Source: Atherix ibis (Eukaryota > Arthropoda > Insecta > Diptera > Athericidae). From it: a stretch of 64,000 bases of DNA. The notes beneath the pieces are model-generated. The model was not told the DNA's origin. It did not search any database and saw only the letters and a list, made by a program, of their open reading frames with translations. Position numbers and translations under genes: made by a program. Shown one piece after another: positions 12,052-23,850 of the stretch. The first letter of the stretch is position 1. Each line of letters opens with the position of its first letter. The DNA lies in the NCBI GenBank assembly GCA_958298945.1, contig OY282606.1, positions 25,331,740 through 25,395,739 of the forward strand, written 5' to 3'.

Positions 12052-13426
12052 CCAGATGTATAAGCTTAAATCCGCAGTTTTTTAGTCAAAAAAAAACACA
12101 TATTTTTTTCATAGAAAGCAAAAACAAATTTATTCAAAGTACTTGCCCTAGCTAGCTACACATTTTTCCCATCTCTCGGGCAATTTGTGGATACCACGCC
12201 AAAAAAAAAATCCTTCTCTTTCGAGGCAAACCACTCATCAAGACATTTTCGGACGTCTTCGTAAGAAACGAAGTGCTGCTCAGCGATCGCGTGGCCCATA
12301 GACGAAAAGAGGTGCAGTCGGAAAGGACCTGGTCTGGTGAATAAGCGGGATGGTGTAGCACCTCCCAGTTGAGTGTCGTCAAGTAGTTTCGGACCATTTT
12401 TAGTTGCGTTGTTGTGGAGGAAAATCAGCTTGTCATGTCTTTGTTGATAATCCGTCCTTTTTTTACGCAGAGCACGGTGCAATTTGATCAGTTATTGGTG
12501 GATAGCGATAGGCATTGACAGTTTTACCAGGTTTCAACATCTCATAGTAGATGATACCCTGCTGATGCCACCGAACGCACAGCATCGTCTTCCGTCCGAA
12601 GCGATTTGGTCTTGGGGAAGAAGTTGATGGTTGGCTGGGGTCAACCCACGATTTCTTGCGTTCAGGATTCTCGAAATATATCAACTTTTCATCGTCTATC
12701 ACAATCCGATGCAGGGATGACTTGCTTTTTTGTCGCTCCATCTGCCTATCGTTCAATTCATGCGGCTTCCATTTTCCGATCTTTTCAATCTCCCCATGGC
12801 ACGCAGACGCATTTTTCTTAAAGCTCGAATTTTGATAATAAAATTCAATAATTTCTAATTACTGTTTGGCCGTAAGCGTTTACATGGTAAAATGGCTATG
12901 CTAACTGAGCATTTTTAAGTTTGACACATGTCACGTCAAATCATGGAAATGGCTGGTTGAGTAACGCCCAATTGCTCCGCGAGCATTTTTTGCGATTGAG
13001 TATCGTCTTCATTCAAAAGAGCCTGCAATTGATGGTCCTCAACTTTCCTAGGCCGATTTTCACTCTTCTTGTCCCATAAGTCAAAATTGCCATGTTTGAA
13101 CCGACAAAACCAATATCGGCACGTTGTTTCCAATAAAGCACTGTCACCATAGGCGTCCATAAGCATTCGATGTGATTCGGCGGCTGATTTCTTCAAATTG
13201 AAGCAGAAAAGCAGAGCTCACCGCATATGATCTTTTTCTGGCACAAAACTAGACATGATTACCAAAGGAAAAATGTATGTTTTTGTACGAAATTGCTGAC
13301 AATGTGCACTAATTAATGTTTACAGATGTCAAACTCATAGAAAAAAGTATGGCGTGCCCATGGTAGCTTAATACGCTCACTCACGCCATTTATGACCAAA
13401 GTACGGAGTTAAGCTTATAACCCTGG
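12052..13426 (-). mobile_element. Mauritiana-type mariner, copy 2, mosaic
   Basis: Both TIRs are present (ccagatgtataagctt at 12052; aagcttataaccctgg ending 13426) with TA on each side. Transposase pieces on the - strand run from 13196 (MKKSAAESHRMLMDAYGDSA) through 12756-12463 to 12482-12152. They include FLHNNA in place of HDNA, so the second catalytic Asp is lost, and frameshifts follow. The copy is longer than its sisters (1375 versus 1269 bp) because about 130 bp at 12812-12941 come from a different element family. Confidence 0.88.
12812..12941 (-). repeat. Foreign mariner-end segment inside copy 2
   Basis: This stretch is nearly identical to 17297-17427, the 5' non-coding part of the element at 16413-17452, and is similar to about 42470-42570. 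It sits between 'cgcagacgcat' and 'catggaaatgg', which are contiguous in the sister mauritiana-type copies. A cat triplet lies at each junction. Confidence 0.85.
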
Positions 13427-13439
13427 TATATTGTAAAAG

Positions 13440-13640
13440 AAAAAAAGGAGCTGAATTTCTTGCTATCCTGCAACAACAGAAGAATCATCTCTCGAAACAA
13501 CCTGGGAGTACTGCAGCACGAAGGGGCACTCCAAATATATTTTGGCTGCGGAGTGCCATTGGGCAGTCTTGGGGATAGGCCAGGGAGAGACAGATCACGC
13601 AAGGTAGCTCCCACCAACGTCGACGGACGACTTCACCTTT
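13440..13640. other. GC-richer fragment of unknown origin
   Basis: Base composition is clearly higher in G+C than the flanks. Short frames on both strands (for example 13617-13390 on the - strand) show no motif that I recognise. It may be a LINE untranslated fragment, but nothing proves that. A T-rich tract follows from 13636 to 13735. Confidence 0.35.
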
Positions 13641-14424
13641 TATTTTTTATTTTTTTTATCTTTTTGTTTTTTTTTTTGTTTTTTTAAATAATTTTTTTTT
13701 ATTTTTTGAATTTTTTTGATCTATTTTTTTCTTTCGAACTTTTATACCTGGTTCACTTTACTACAGTTTTTTTTTGTAACTTTACAAAACTCTTCTTCTT
13801 CCCCTCCTACAGAGAACTTAACACTTTTGGATGTCTCTATTGTCCCATATATGTTCCGTCATGATTTTTTCTGTTTATGGTACACGTAGGTGTGGGCGCA
13901 CATCTATGCTAAAAACTTCGAACTCACCCGCAATCTTCGCATAAAGCTAGCCTAGCAGAAACATTTGCTGTCTGAGTATGGTCATCATAGGCCATAGTCC
14001 TATAGAACTTCACGTATAGTAAAATTTTAATTTTTATCAAAATTTTAATACCTTATCATCCTTTTCAACGCCCAAATAAGTCATCCTTAATTTTTTTTCA
14101 TACCATAATAAAGAGTTTGACTTCAGCCGACTTTTTCATTATTTTATTTTTTAGTTTATAATAACTACAAAATAGTAACACACAGATTTGAATACTATTA
14201 TTAATTAATGTGGTTAGTTTAAATAGGAATCATCTGATAGGAAAGTGATAATGGCATTATTGAGGATCGCTTTCCATATATGTAGCTTGTAGTTAGTCCC
14301 TCCTAATCGAACAGTAAAAGTTTCAACCTCGTCCTTGTAACATGGCGAGAGTCCATATCACTTTTTTTATTCTCTAATATCAAAAATTATTTAAAAGGAC
14401 ATTATTTTGGTACTGTTGATAACA
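13641..14424. other. T-rich tract and spacer
   Basis: Long T runs at 13636-13735, then ordinary AT-rich sequence. Nothing coding was recognised. Confidence 0.5.
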
Positions 14425-14580
14425 TCCTAAGGAGTGTTATCGAGAAGCTAAAGGCGATTCCAGTCGAAGCGTTTCACCACCGCTACGAACAGTGGAAACA
14501 ACGCCTCCGCTGGTATATTACTAGTCAAAGCAACTACTTTCAAAGGGTTAATACTAATGTATTGTATAAAAACGAGTAAT
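14425..14580 (+). mobile_element. Mariner transposase C-terminal relic
   Basis: The + strand reads NILRSVIEKLKAIPVEAF then YEQWKQRLRWYITSQSNYF, the shape of a mariner C-terminus (IPVEEF...W..R...CI...G.YF). No catalytic motif or TIR is left. Confidence 0.55.
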
Positions 14581-16412
14581 ATTTCAATTGAAAAAATATT
14601 TACTTACCAAAATTAAATTAATAAAAAACAAAAAAATACAAAAATTGATTTTTTTTTAATTAAGAAAATAATAGAGATTCTACTAATAATTAAGTAACAG
14701 AATTGCACTATTAAAAATTACTCATAAAAATTTTAAGAATTTTTGCACTTCAAAATTAATTTTAAAAAAATAAAAGAGTTGCTTAAAAAAAAGATTTTTT
14801 TCTTATAAATCATTAAAAATTGTTACATGAAATAATTTAAGTAAGTCTTTATTCAATTGAAAAAAGTTTGGAATCGTTCAAAAGATCAAATTCATAAGCA
14901 ATGACTCGTTAATGAAAGTTTTCTTAATAATTAGGTCAGATTTGTTTTTGGTAATTCGATAACGACATCATTAAGAGTATAAAAATACCCTTGAAAAATA
15001 AATATTATCGATAATTTCGAATTTTCGATTTTATATAAAATCTCAAACATTTTTCGTAAAATAATTTTATTGCTTCTTGATGAGCATTTATAAATAATTA
15101 ACTTTTATCTGACATATTATAATCTAGAACAGATTAGAAAAAGACAAAATAAAAAGGCTATTAACCATTAAAAATCTGTAATTTTTATAAAAAAAATTAT
15201 AATGTTAAATGATGTTTTGTGTAAATACAGAATGACAAAAAATACTATTTACAATAATGTCCTTTCTAAGTAAATATACTTGAACGAGAAAATAATTTAT
15301 TCTGTTCAAGGAAAAATAAGGTATTTATGAAAAATAAAAATAATTTTTATGTCAATATTTACATGAAGAAAAGAAGTCTTTAAATTTTAAATTACTGTAA
15401 ATTTAGATATTATAAAGAAAATTGGTTTGCTTTTGTTAGATGTACAATATGATAACAATGAGGACAAGGAGCAAATCTTCAAGCCTTTATGAGAAGGACA
15501 TTGCCATTTTATTTCAAGCAAAATGTATTTTTTTACATCAGATTTTTTTTTGTTTACAGGAAATTCCTATCATTTTTGTAATGAGTTTACGTCTGGTTAG
15601 ATCATTTTAAGATTAAGGAATGGTTCCTTGGTTCTTGGATACTGGGTTCATAATGCAGTGAGTGGGTTGTTTGATAATTTCAGTTGCCTCACATAATTCG
15701 ATAATGGAGAAAATGACGAGCAATAAAATTTTAATGGAGTCGGCAATAAAACGTATGTGTCGGTTACTGTCAGTTAGTCAAATGCTGACAGCAGTAGGAG
15801 CAGTCATAGTAGGCGAAACTTTTTAACGGAACCATCAGTGAAAATGGCGCAGCATCGGCAAAAGCCAAAATCTGATGTTAATTTCATGAGTTGGAGAATT
15901 GCGTTTATATACACAGGATGTAAAAGGGTTGCACTATTGAAATGTAATAAATTCGAAATTTTCACTGTTTTTAACAGTTTTATTACTTGTTTACGTGGAT
16001 TGGTTTTATAATAAATCAAAAAAGCTACTAACAATTTTGTTATACAATTTTACAAAAAGTTGCTATTACATACACACGATTTTCTTATATCAAATTTGAG
16101 AGTAACTAGTGTAAAAAAGTAGCTTATACACGATTATGTGTATATAAAATAAATTATTTCATTAATTTAGCTTTTATACTGACAATAAACTATTTTCAAA
16201 AATAATGAATAAATATTCGTACTCTGGCTATAAAAACTATTTATCTAAACCGATAAAATAAATTAACTAAAAGTTTTTAAAATAAAAAAATGCTTTATAT
16301 ACTATTTAATGTTTAAACTTAAGCATGGAAATATTTAAGTAATTAATATTACATATTAAAACTATTTATATTATCGCTAAAAGGGCCAAAAACATATACG
16401 TTTTATATAATA
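14581..16412. other. Spacer, nothing recognised
   Basis: Very AT-rich. 15600-15900 is less AT-rich than the rest but gives no protein motif in any frame I followed. Confidence 0.5.
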
Positions 16413-17452
16413 TTGGGTGATTTTTTAAGTGTTTGGTTTTTAAATTTTCAAAAAAAAATATAAAAATATTACAAAAATGTAAAATTTTTTTATTTTTATT
16501 CATAAATCAATGCTTGCCATTTATTGTTTTTAAGATTATTTTATGTAAATATTAGATATAACTACGTTTTAATAGACCCATAAGAGTGGTCCAATTTTGA
16601 ACTACTTTTTCGAGCATATCAGCTGGTATCTCGCTAATAACACGTGTAGTATTATCTTCCAAGGCTGTGAGTGACGCTTGTTTATTGGCATAGACGAGCG
16701 ACTTCACGTAACCCCACGATAAGTATTCTAGAGGCGTCAAATGTCACGATCTAGGTCCGAAACCTGACATAAATTGCTCACCGAACTCATCTCTCAATAT
16801 GTCCGTTGTTTCTTGTGCTGTGTGGCATGTAGCACCGTTTTGTTAAAACCACATGTCGATCCGATCGAAATCACCTTTAAAGAAATACCAAACCAAACAG
16901 TGATTTTTCTGGATGCAATGGTAGTTATTGTTTTGCTTGTTATTGTTCAGCAGACTAAATGCGACTAATTTGCTTATTCACTCAACCAGGAATGAGCTTC
17001 TGGTCGCTGGACGCAATTTTTTTGGTAAAAAAAGGATTTTTTCGGATGTTGTTCTATGGTCCATTTCAGTTATTGCATGAGCTGTATTTTATACGCTTTC
17101 AGACCAAGATGCTTGCGTAAAATCGTTCACTTAGTTGCGGGATGGACAAATCGCTGTATGCAGTCTACGCATACGGGTTAGTGGTTTGATGTCCAATAGC
17201 GTCAAATTGCTGGGAAATCTTGTGACTGTAGCTTGAATTACTTGCTCAATAGGTCGATTATGACGTCCATAAAATGATAAAAGTGCGCGAAACACATTTG
17301 TCTTAAAGCTCGAATATTGATAATAAAATTCAATAATTTCTAATCACTGTTCGGCCGTAAGCGTTTACATGGTAAAATGGCTATGCCAACTGAGCATTTT
17401 TAAGTTTGACACATGTCACGTCAAATCATAAAAAACCAAACAGCAAAAACAT
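16413..17452 (-). mobile_element. Tc1/mariner-superfamily element (LEYLSWGYVKS type), copy 1
   Basis: The left end ttgggtgatttttt follows TA at 16411-16412. The right end near 17430-17452 is a degenerate inverted copy (tttggttttt shared). On the - strand the C-terminal transposase piece at 16740-16552 reads TPLEYLSWGYVKSLVYANK and ADMLEKVVQNW, similar to the TPLDFFLWGYVK region of DDD/E transposases. Upstream pieces toward 17290 are full of stops. Copies or relatives lie at 27950-29010 and 41671-42625. Confidence 0.7.
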
Positions 17453-17959
17453 CATGGCACCTACTGTTGTAAATATGAATCTATAAGTCACAAAATGTTA
17501 AATCATATTAATTATATTCAATAAAATCAAAAAAAAAGCTTATTTATTAAATCTTCAAAAGAAATATGCTGAAACTGATTTTATTATTGTAATTCCTAAA
17601 ATAAAAAAGAAATCCTCTTTATAAAATCGCTATAAGAAAGTAAAGAGTTCATCACGCTTTTTTGTTAGTTTAAGTTTCCTAGAACCTCAGATCTTTTCTC
17701 TCCAAAATTCGCTGGTGTGCCATAAGGAAGTATATTGTGTCCGGTTATAAAAAGAAATCCATTATTTTTACATTTATTTTAAAACTTTATTTAACATGGT
17801 TCGGATTGTCCGATTTGGATCAAAAATATAACATTTTATTTTATAATTTGCTGTCATTATAAAGGTAACTTCATAATACCTCTCTCATAGAAGCCCTAGT
17901 CCCTATTAGCGAAAAACTCGACTAAGCAATTTTTACAATATTCACTTCATGCCAATTTC

Positions 17960-18204
17960 TTATCACTAAGAAAGTTTTGCAATTACAAAAAAGGATGGTA
18001 ATCTCTTGGTGTAAGGTCCGGACTATAAGGTGGATGCATCAAAACTTCCCAACCAAACTCCCAGAGTTTCTGGCGAGTCACTATAAACATGTGTGGCCAT
18101 ACGTTGTTCTGATTTTCGCCACTTCTGAGCAATCGCTAGCTTCAAACGCTTCAATTATTGATAGAAGAGGTTCTACTTAGTGTTTGGCCATATATTTGGT
18201 GAAT
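17960..18204 (-). mobile_element. Cecropia-like mariner, 3' half (split by insertion)
   Basis: The - strand reads NVWPHMFIVTRQKLWEFGWE then VLMHPPYSPDLTPRDYHPF, the region spanning the second and third catalytic Asp of a cecropia-type mariner. HDNARPH has decayed to NVWPH. It stops near 18204 where another mariner begins, and continues at 19425. Confidence 0.65.
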
Positions 18205-19424
18205 GCAAAAGTTATGAACGTTTTTTACATATACAATTAAACATTTTTTTTTTAAATTTGTATTATTTATTTAATCAATTATATAATTTCCATCCGTTGT
18301 TATAACCTTCTCCCATCTTTCTATCAACTTATTAATACCATTAGTGTAAAATTCCTTGAATTTTTAAGGCGAAAAATGTAGTAAGGGATGTTTTTACCTG
18401 GTCTATTGTATCAAATTTTGTATCATTTAAAAATTTTTGCAGTGATCGGAATAAATGAAAATCGGATGAAGCAAGATCTGGAGAATACGGTGTATGCTTG
18501 ATAACATCCCAATTCAACTCATTTAGCTTGTGTTCTGTCATCATAGCCACATGTGGTCGCGCGTTGTCGTGATGAAACACTACCCCTTTTCGGTTTACCA
18601 ATTCTGGTCTATCCTTTTGAAGGGCGATGTTCAATTTGGATAATTGCTGACAATATCGTTCTGCTGTAATTGTCTGATTACGTTCCAAGATTTCAAAATA
18701 CACAATACCCTTACAATCCCACCAAACACAAAGCATAACTTTTTTTTGATGGATTTCGGCTTTCGAAGTTGTTAATGGGGCTTGTCCAGGTATAGCCCAA
18801 TGTCATTTTCTTGTCACGTTGTTGTACACAACCCATTTTTCATCTTCCGTTACCAAACGATGCAAAAAAGGTTCACGTTGAAACACGATCCAATAAATTG
18901 GCAGCCGACAATTGATGAGGTATCCAAACGTCGTACCGCGAAACCATCCCCATACGCTTCAAATGTCTTAATACGGTTGTATGGTTGACTCCCATCATCG
19001 ACGCGATCTCCCTGGTGGTTAGACGTGGATTGGTGTCAATTATGACTTTTAACTTGTCGTCATTAGACTTCAATGGCCACCCAGAACGTGGTTTAGCAAT
19101 TAGTGAAAAGTCCCCAGATCGGAATTTTGTAAACCATCTTCGTTCCTGTCGAACTTTGATGACATCTGCTCCATACACTTCACAAATGTTTTTGGTTGTC
19201 ACACTCGCGGTATTGTCTTTACGGAATGCACTTTATCAACCGACATTTTGAAAAAATACAATGGCTCTTCACTGTACTCTGGCCAGGCGAAAACTGAATA
19301 GAAAGTAGACGGAAAGCATCCTTTACACAATGGAATCATTTAAAAGAAGATACTATTCATCATTTCTGAAGAAAAAATTTTTTTACCTAGGATCATTAAA
19401 AACGGTCATAACTTTTGCATAGAA
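18205..19424 (-). mobile_element. Mellifera-like mariner inserted in an older mariner
   Basis: The inverted ends share tgcaaaagttatgaacgttt (left) with aaacggtcataacttttgca (right). Length is about 1220 bp. The - strand carries an N-terminal frame at 19202-18873 (MTTKNICEVYGADVIKVRQE; HTH; WIPHQLSAANLLDR) and a C-terminal frame at 18736-18341 (MLCVWWDCKGIVYFEILERN; FHHDNARPH; YSPDLASSDFHLF). Spacing between the second and third Asp is 34 residues, as in mariner. Frames are broken between 18873 and 18736 and again near 18350. The same older element lies on both sides of it. Confidence 0.82.
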
Positions 19425-19880
19425 GCAGCTCATAGTATATTATTACTTTCCAGTCTCACCAAATGCACAGCAAAACCTTACTGCCCCTTAGTTCAGGTTT
19501 GACCACCGTTTGAGTCGCTTCAGCACCATGCTTTGACTACAATCGCTTTCGCACAATATTGTCGTATGTGACGCATTATTTCTCATCCCCAGTCACCACA
19601 CGTTTAAGAAATGGGTCGATTTCGTTCCGTATGGCCAAGGCTTCGCAGATGGAAATTCGATCCATCATGTGTTTTTGCGTTAATTCATGTGGCATCCAAA
19701 TAGCGAGGTTCTTTTTGAATCAAGTTTTATGCAGATAGTTTAAAACTATTTTGAAGTCTATCTTTACCTCCTGGACGATGCTACGACCGCTAACATGTCG
19801 GTCTACTTTAATCATTTGCATGATTTTATCGACATTTTCAACGACGGACCTACCTTTTCTGAGGTGTATAAACTATCCAA
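19425..19880 (-). mobile_element. Cecropia-like mariner, 5' half (split by insertion)
   Basis: Continuation of 17960-18204. The - strand around 19620-19460 reads FLKRVVTGDEK (first catalytic Asp), YDNIVRKRL, then VLLCIWW with breaks. The HTH part lies toward 19880. It carries many substitutions and stops, so it is older than the mariner inside it. Confidence 0.65.
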
Positions 19881-19999
19881 ACTTGGTTCAGGAAGTGGAG
19901 AATAAAAGAACATACATCCACGAAGCTTTCACTGTCTGTTGTTGACTATATCCTTATTTATATATTTATAAAAGAGTGCATGGTTCGAAATGTTTGATA

Positions 20000-21196
20000 C
20001 GAGGGTCGTTCAATAAATCCTTAGAAAAAGATGGAAAAAAACTTTTTTTAAAAACATTTTTTTTATTTTTCAACATAATCGCCTTTTAGCTCTATACTCA
20101 GTATTTTAGCAAAATACTCATCCGTTTGAGCAATGAAGTCCTCGTTGGAAGTGAACCGTCGTCCGCCAAGCCATTTCTTCAGATTGGGGAAAAGAAAATA
20201 GTCACTCGGGGCCAAATCTGGTGAATAAGCGGGATGCTGCAACAATTCCATTCTCAATTCCACAATTTTGGCCATGGAAACAGCGCAGGTGTGCACACGC
20301 GCATTGTCCTGATGCAAGAGGATTTTTTTCTTCTTCAGATGGGAGCGTTTCTCTTTGATTTCCTCGCTCAACCGTTGCAATAACGACGCGTAATACGCTC
20401 CTGTTATTGTTTTTGATTTTTCCAAGTAGTCGGTAAAAATGATGCCCTGCGAATCCCAAAAGACCGTGGCCATCACTTTGCCGGCCGATGGCACAGTTTT
20501 TGCCTTCTTCGGAGCTTGTTCACCCTTGAAAATCCACTGTAATGACTGTCTCTTCGTTTCTGGAGTGTAGTAGTGTATCCAGGTTTCATCCACAGTGACA
20601 TATCGACGAAGGAATTCGGCAGGATTGCGATGGAAGAGTGCCAACATAGCCTCAGAGTCCACTACACGATTGCGCTTATTCTCCTCTGAGAGCAAACGCG
20701 GCACCCATCTTGCCGAAATTTTTTTCACAGACCATTTTTCATGCAAAATTGAACCGACTGTACCTTGTGATATGCCCGTGGCCTCAACTAATTCGCGCAC
20801 TTTAATTCGCCGATCGTTCAAAATCAGATCGTGGATTTTGTCGATGATTTCAGGAGTAGACACCTCAACTGGGCGTCCTGAACGATGTTCATCTTTTGTG
20901 GATGAACGGCCACGTTTAAATTCATTCACCCAATTGTAAACCGTCGCAAACACAGGTGCAGATGTGCCATGAACTGCATCCAACTCGGCTTTTATTTCTT
21001 TCGGGCTTAAGCCTTTCAAATGGAGATGTTTGATGACAGCCCTAAACTCGCTTTTTTCCATTGTTATGCACAAATAAATGTCGTTAACTTTAATCGACGA
21101 TAGAAATTGACCTACGCTATGGATCGAGCTGAAATCTTTACCGACACGACGAGCGCAATTTCTCGGATTTTCTAAGGACTTATTGAATAACCCTCG
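20000..21196 (-). mobile_element. Complete mariner with intact transposase gene
   Basis: TIR cgagggtcgttcaataaatc at 20000 mirrors the right end at about 21169-21196, with three mismatches over about 29 bp. TA duplications stand at 19998-19999 and 21197-21198. The 1197-bp body holds one uninterrupted transposase gene. The right flank is a jockey C-terminal fragment; the left flank (about 19890-19997) may be the same jockey, which would make this another insertion into a LINE. A decayed sibling lies at 29980-31233. Confidence 0.93.
20063..21061 (-). CDS. Mariner transposase, intact, 332 aa
   Basis: Cut-and-paste DNA transposase acting on its own TIRs in the nucleus. The start chosen is the Met at 21061 (MEKSEFRAVIKHLH). 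The frame is open further upstream, but that stretch runs through the TIR. Visible in order: first HTH (about residues 5-45), second HTH (68-108, ending in GISQGTVGSILHEK), the linker WVPRLL (119-124), first catalytic Asp at 158 (VTVDETW), second at 252 (LLHQDNARVH) and third at 287 (YSPDLAPSDYFLF). The 34 residues between Asp 252 and Asp 287 are the mariner D34D signature. Length is close to the usual 330-350. No stop or frameshift is present, unlike every other transposase in the window, so this copy could still be functional. HQDN instead of the common HHDN keeps the Asp. Subfamily not resolved. Confidence 0.93.
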   Translation of the reverse strand: MEKSEFRAVIKHLHLKGLSPKEIKAELDAVHGTSAPVFATVYNWVNEFKRGRSSTKDEHRSGRPVEVSTPEIIDKIHDLILNDRRIKVRELVEATGISQGTVGSILHEKWSVKKISARWVPRLLSEENKRNRVVDSEAMLALFHRNPAEFLRRYVTVDETWIHYYTPETKRQSLQWIFKGEQAPKKAKTVPSAGKVMATVFWDSQGIIFTDYLEKSKTITGAYYASLLQRLSEEIKEKRSHLKKKKILLHQDNARVHTCAVSMAKIVELRMELLQHPAYSPDLAPSDYFLFPNLKKWLGGRRFTSNEDFIAQTDEYFAKILSIELKGDYVEK

Positions 21197-21198
21197 TA

Positions 21199-21430
21199 TT
21201 AAATTCGGAAAGATTGGTTTCGATATCAAAGTTCTTTTATACGATGTTCTACCGAAACCAATTTTGACTTATGGACTAGAACTCTAGTTTCTTATGAACC
21301 GAAACTTTCGCTTAAATCTAATCGCTTCAGTCAAAAGTATTTCACAAAGTTGTCGATGCTCCTCGTTATGTTCGAAATAGTCTTAATTTATGTTCGTGGT
21401 AAAACTGTATCTTGTTATAAAAAGTTTCAC
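21199..21430 (+). mobile_element. Jockey-like LINE C-terminal fragment
   Basis: The + strand reads IGFDIKVLLYDVLPKPILTY then GLEL and a stop. It resembles the region after the RT palm in jockey elements (LLYK..LKPI.TYG..LWG). It starts directly at the TA flank of the intact mariner. Confidence 0.6.
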
Positions 21431-22529
21431 TTCCTTATTATTTTCAATACAATCTCATCATGACCAGAGTATATTTTTCTTAATAAGGAGAAGTGAAAAT
21501 AATCTGGACTAATTTGTACAATTTTTGATAATAAAAACTTAAGTTAAAATAATGTTTCCGGATGAACTATTGAAGAAATTTGAATCGTTGTGATGGTAAG
21601 TTCTGATAAAATCATATGGAATTTTTGCACACACACAATCCATTTATTTTGGACATCGGTGCATATTAATAACGAAAATATGCTATTAAATTCCTAAAGA
21701 CTATTTTACAGGAAATTTATTTACATCTAAGCATTTATTCATATGTTCCAGACTCCATAGGAGGAGGATGTGCTGTTTAGCCACTATTAATGTACTGTTT
21801 AACCTGACCTAAAATAGGTCAGAAAATTACTAGATTAGTCACGTTCAAACGCACATATGAATGTGTGCACAGGTAGTTGAATAACAAACAATTGACCAAT
21901 GCTGAGTTGAAGGCTTTACAATGAATTTGTTTTGAAATAATTTGTTAATCTGGTCGGAAATTGTGCAAATTATATACGTGCTTGCAATCACGTGCCTTTC
22001 AGAATGCTGGAAATGTCTCAGTGGGTTGGCATTATGTACTTATTCGAAGTCGGTCAGAAGCATATTTACCAATTATATTTAACCATTCAATTTGGAAAGA
22101 ATTATCAACTATCATTGAAAATTGTAGTTATAGGAATATGAGGTATGAAAAAAAATTTTTATTTATAAATTCACAGAGAAGAAATCATTTTCATAGATTT
22201 CTGTATAATGTGGCGTTTTCATGTGAATAAGAAATAATCTAAAAGCGGCTATTTTTTATATATTAGTATTATTATTTATTGGTCTAGTCAAGAAGAGTTC
22301 TGCAAATTTCTCTGTTGATGACTTTCTCTTATTAATTTGTAATACCAAATTTATTTAGGCCTCGCTTGGCGAAATCCTCCGTCTTGCAATTCGTACAATT
22401 TCGAATACACAATATCACACAACTCGCAAAATGTATGAATTTCGGACCATTTTTCTAGGTTCATGAAAAAAACTTCGGCTCTGCGCAGATTTTTAGTCCT
22501 TTTACACGAATAACTCTTGAGACTTGAGA
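21431..22529. other. Spacer, nothing recognised
   Basis: An 89-codon frame at 21961-22230 shows no motif or composition that would support a gene. Confidence 0.5.
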
Positions 22530-22820
22530 CTATCCCATTTTTAAAAAGCCTTAAGACTATCCCATTTTTGAAAACCGTAGGTGTGATTCCTCAGCATCAA
22601 TTTCGATTTAGAGCTGACCATTCCACTATTCGGCAGTGTCACTGCGTAATAGAAAGGAATACTGCCTAGGCGTATTTCTTGACATTTCGTACGCTTTCAA
22701 CGGTGGATTGTTTTGGAAGTTGTAGCGACTCCTATCTTCTGGTTATTTCTATATCCTAAAATCCTATCTCTCAGACCGATACTTTCAGGTAGTTGAAAAT
22801 ATTGAGTTTTCTGACATTTA
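22530..22820 (+). mobile_element. Jockey-like RT fragment, 5' part (split)
   Basis: In shifting frames the + strand reads HQFRFRADHSTIRQCH and SDRYFQVVENIEFSDI, matching the jockey RT stretch between HQFGFR.HST and the segment before GVPQGS. It is interrupted at 22820 by a mariner and resumes at 23624. Confidence 0.7.
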
Positions 22821-23621
22821 CGAGGTCTGTTCAAAAAGAATCGCGAATTTTGTGTTTTTTTTTCAAAAATTATTTATTTATCCATGAATATCTATTTTGT
22901 CCCCTCAAAGAAATCCCCACCAGATATTATACACTTGTGACAACGTTTTTTCCAATCCTCGAAGCACTTAAAAAAATTATTTTTTTGGGATCTTGTTCAG
23001 CTCCTTCTTTGGTGCCGTCTTTATCTCCTCAATCATAGGGTAGCGTCGTTCTTTCATGGAGCTCTTCAGTTTCGGGAACAAAAGAAAATCACAGGGAGCC
23101 AGATCTAGGGAATACGGTAGCTGCGGCATTATTAGTGTGTTGTTTTTAGCCAAAAATGGCGAAAGACAATTTTTGTTCTTCCACAAATCCGGGTGTTTCG
23201 CAACTTGCGCATAACTTGCAGGTAATATTCCTTATTGATCGCTCTACCCTGTGGCAAGAACTTATGATGCATCACGTCCCTGCACTCAAAGAGAACTGTA
23301 AGCAGAACCTTCACATTCGACCGAACTTAGCGCGTTTTTTTCGGCTCTGGAGCAAATTAGGGTCATGCGGACAGAGTTCAACAGCTCCTTAGCAATGTTA
23401 ATGCGATCCTGTTTTTGGTTGAAATTTGGCAAAAATCGAAGACAAGCCAAAACACGTGCAAGCAAAGCAGCTGTCAAAAATTAACTAAACATTCAAAATG
23501 GCCGAAATTATCGGCATAAGTAAGAGGTATGAGTACCAACATAACGCTACAAAAAATCGAAAATCGAATATACGTAACCCGTGAAAATTCAAAATTCGCG
23601 ATACTTTTTGAATAGACCTCG
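22821..23621 (-). mobile_element. Short deletion-derivative mariner, copy 2
   Basis: TIRs cgaggtctgttcaaaaag (22821) and ctttttgaatagacctcg (ending 23621) have TA on both sides. The - strand shows the same truncated transposase as the other three copies: INIAKELLNSVR at the 5' part, INKEYYLQVMRKLR, and WKNKNCLSPFLAKNNTLIMP where the HDN segment should be. It interrupts a jockey-like fragment. Confidence 0.87.
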
Positions 23622-23623
23622 TA

Positions 23624-23850
23624 TACTATCTCCGTCGGCGTCCATCAGGGAAGTATCCTAAGTCCAATACTTTACAATATTTACATCCATAATATCCTTA
23701 CCACAACATATGCTGTTAATACAGCCTTCCTCACTCATCACAAAGATCATTCCACATCTATCAAAATCCTACAGAACCACATCGACTCTTTAGAAACCTG
23801 GTTTAAAAGATGGAGGGAGAGTTTATTCATAAAAATCTGCTTATTGCTAG
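23624..23850 (+). mobile_element. Jockey-like RT fragment, 3' part (split)
   Basis: Reads SVGVHQGSILSPILYNIYIH, then TTTYAVNTAFLTHH, then SLETWFKRWRESL. This is the GVPQGS to post-palm region of jockey RT. The catalytic YADD has become YAVN, so it is inactive. It continues 22530-22820 across the mariner. Confidence 0.75.

Noticed and set aside
20063..21229. 388-residue version of the intact transposase starting at 21229
   Set aside because: The first 56 codons run through the TIR (to 21196) and into flanking jockey sequence. The Met at 21061 gives the normal mariner N-terminus.
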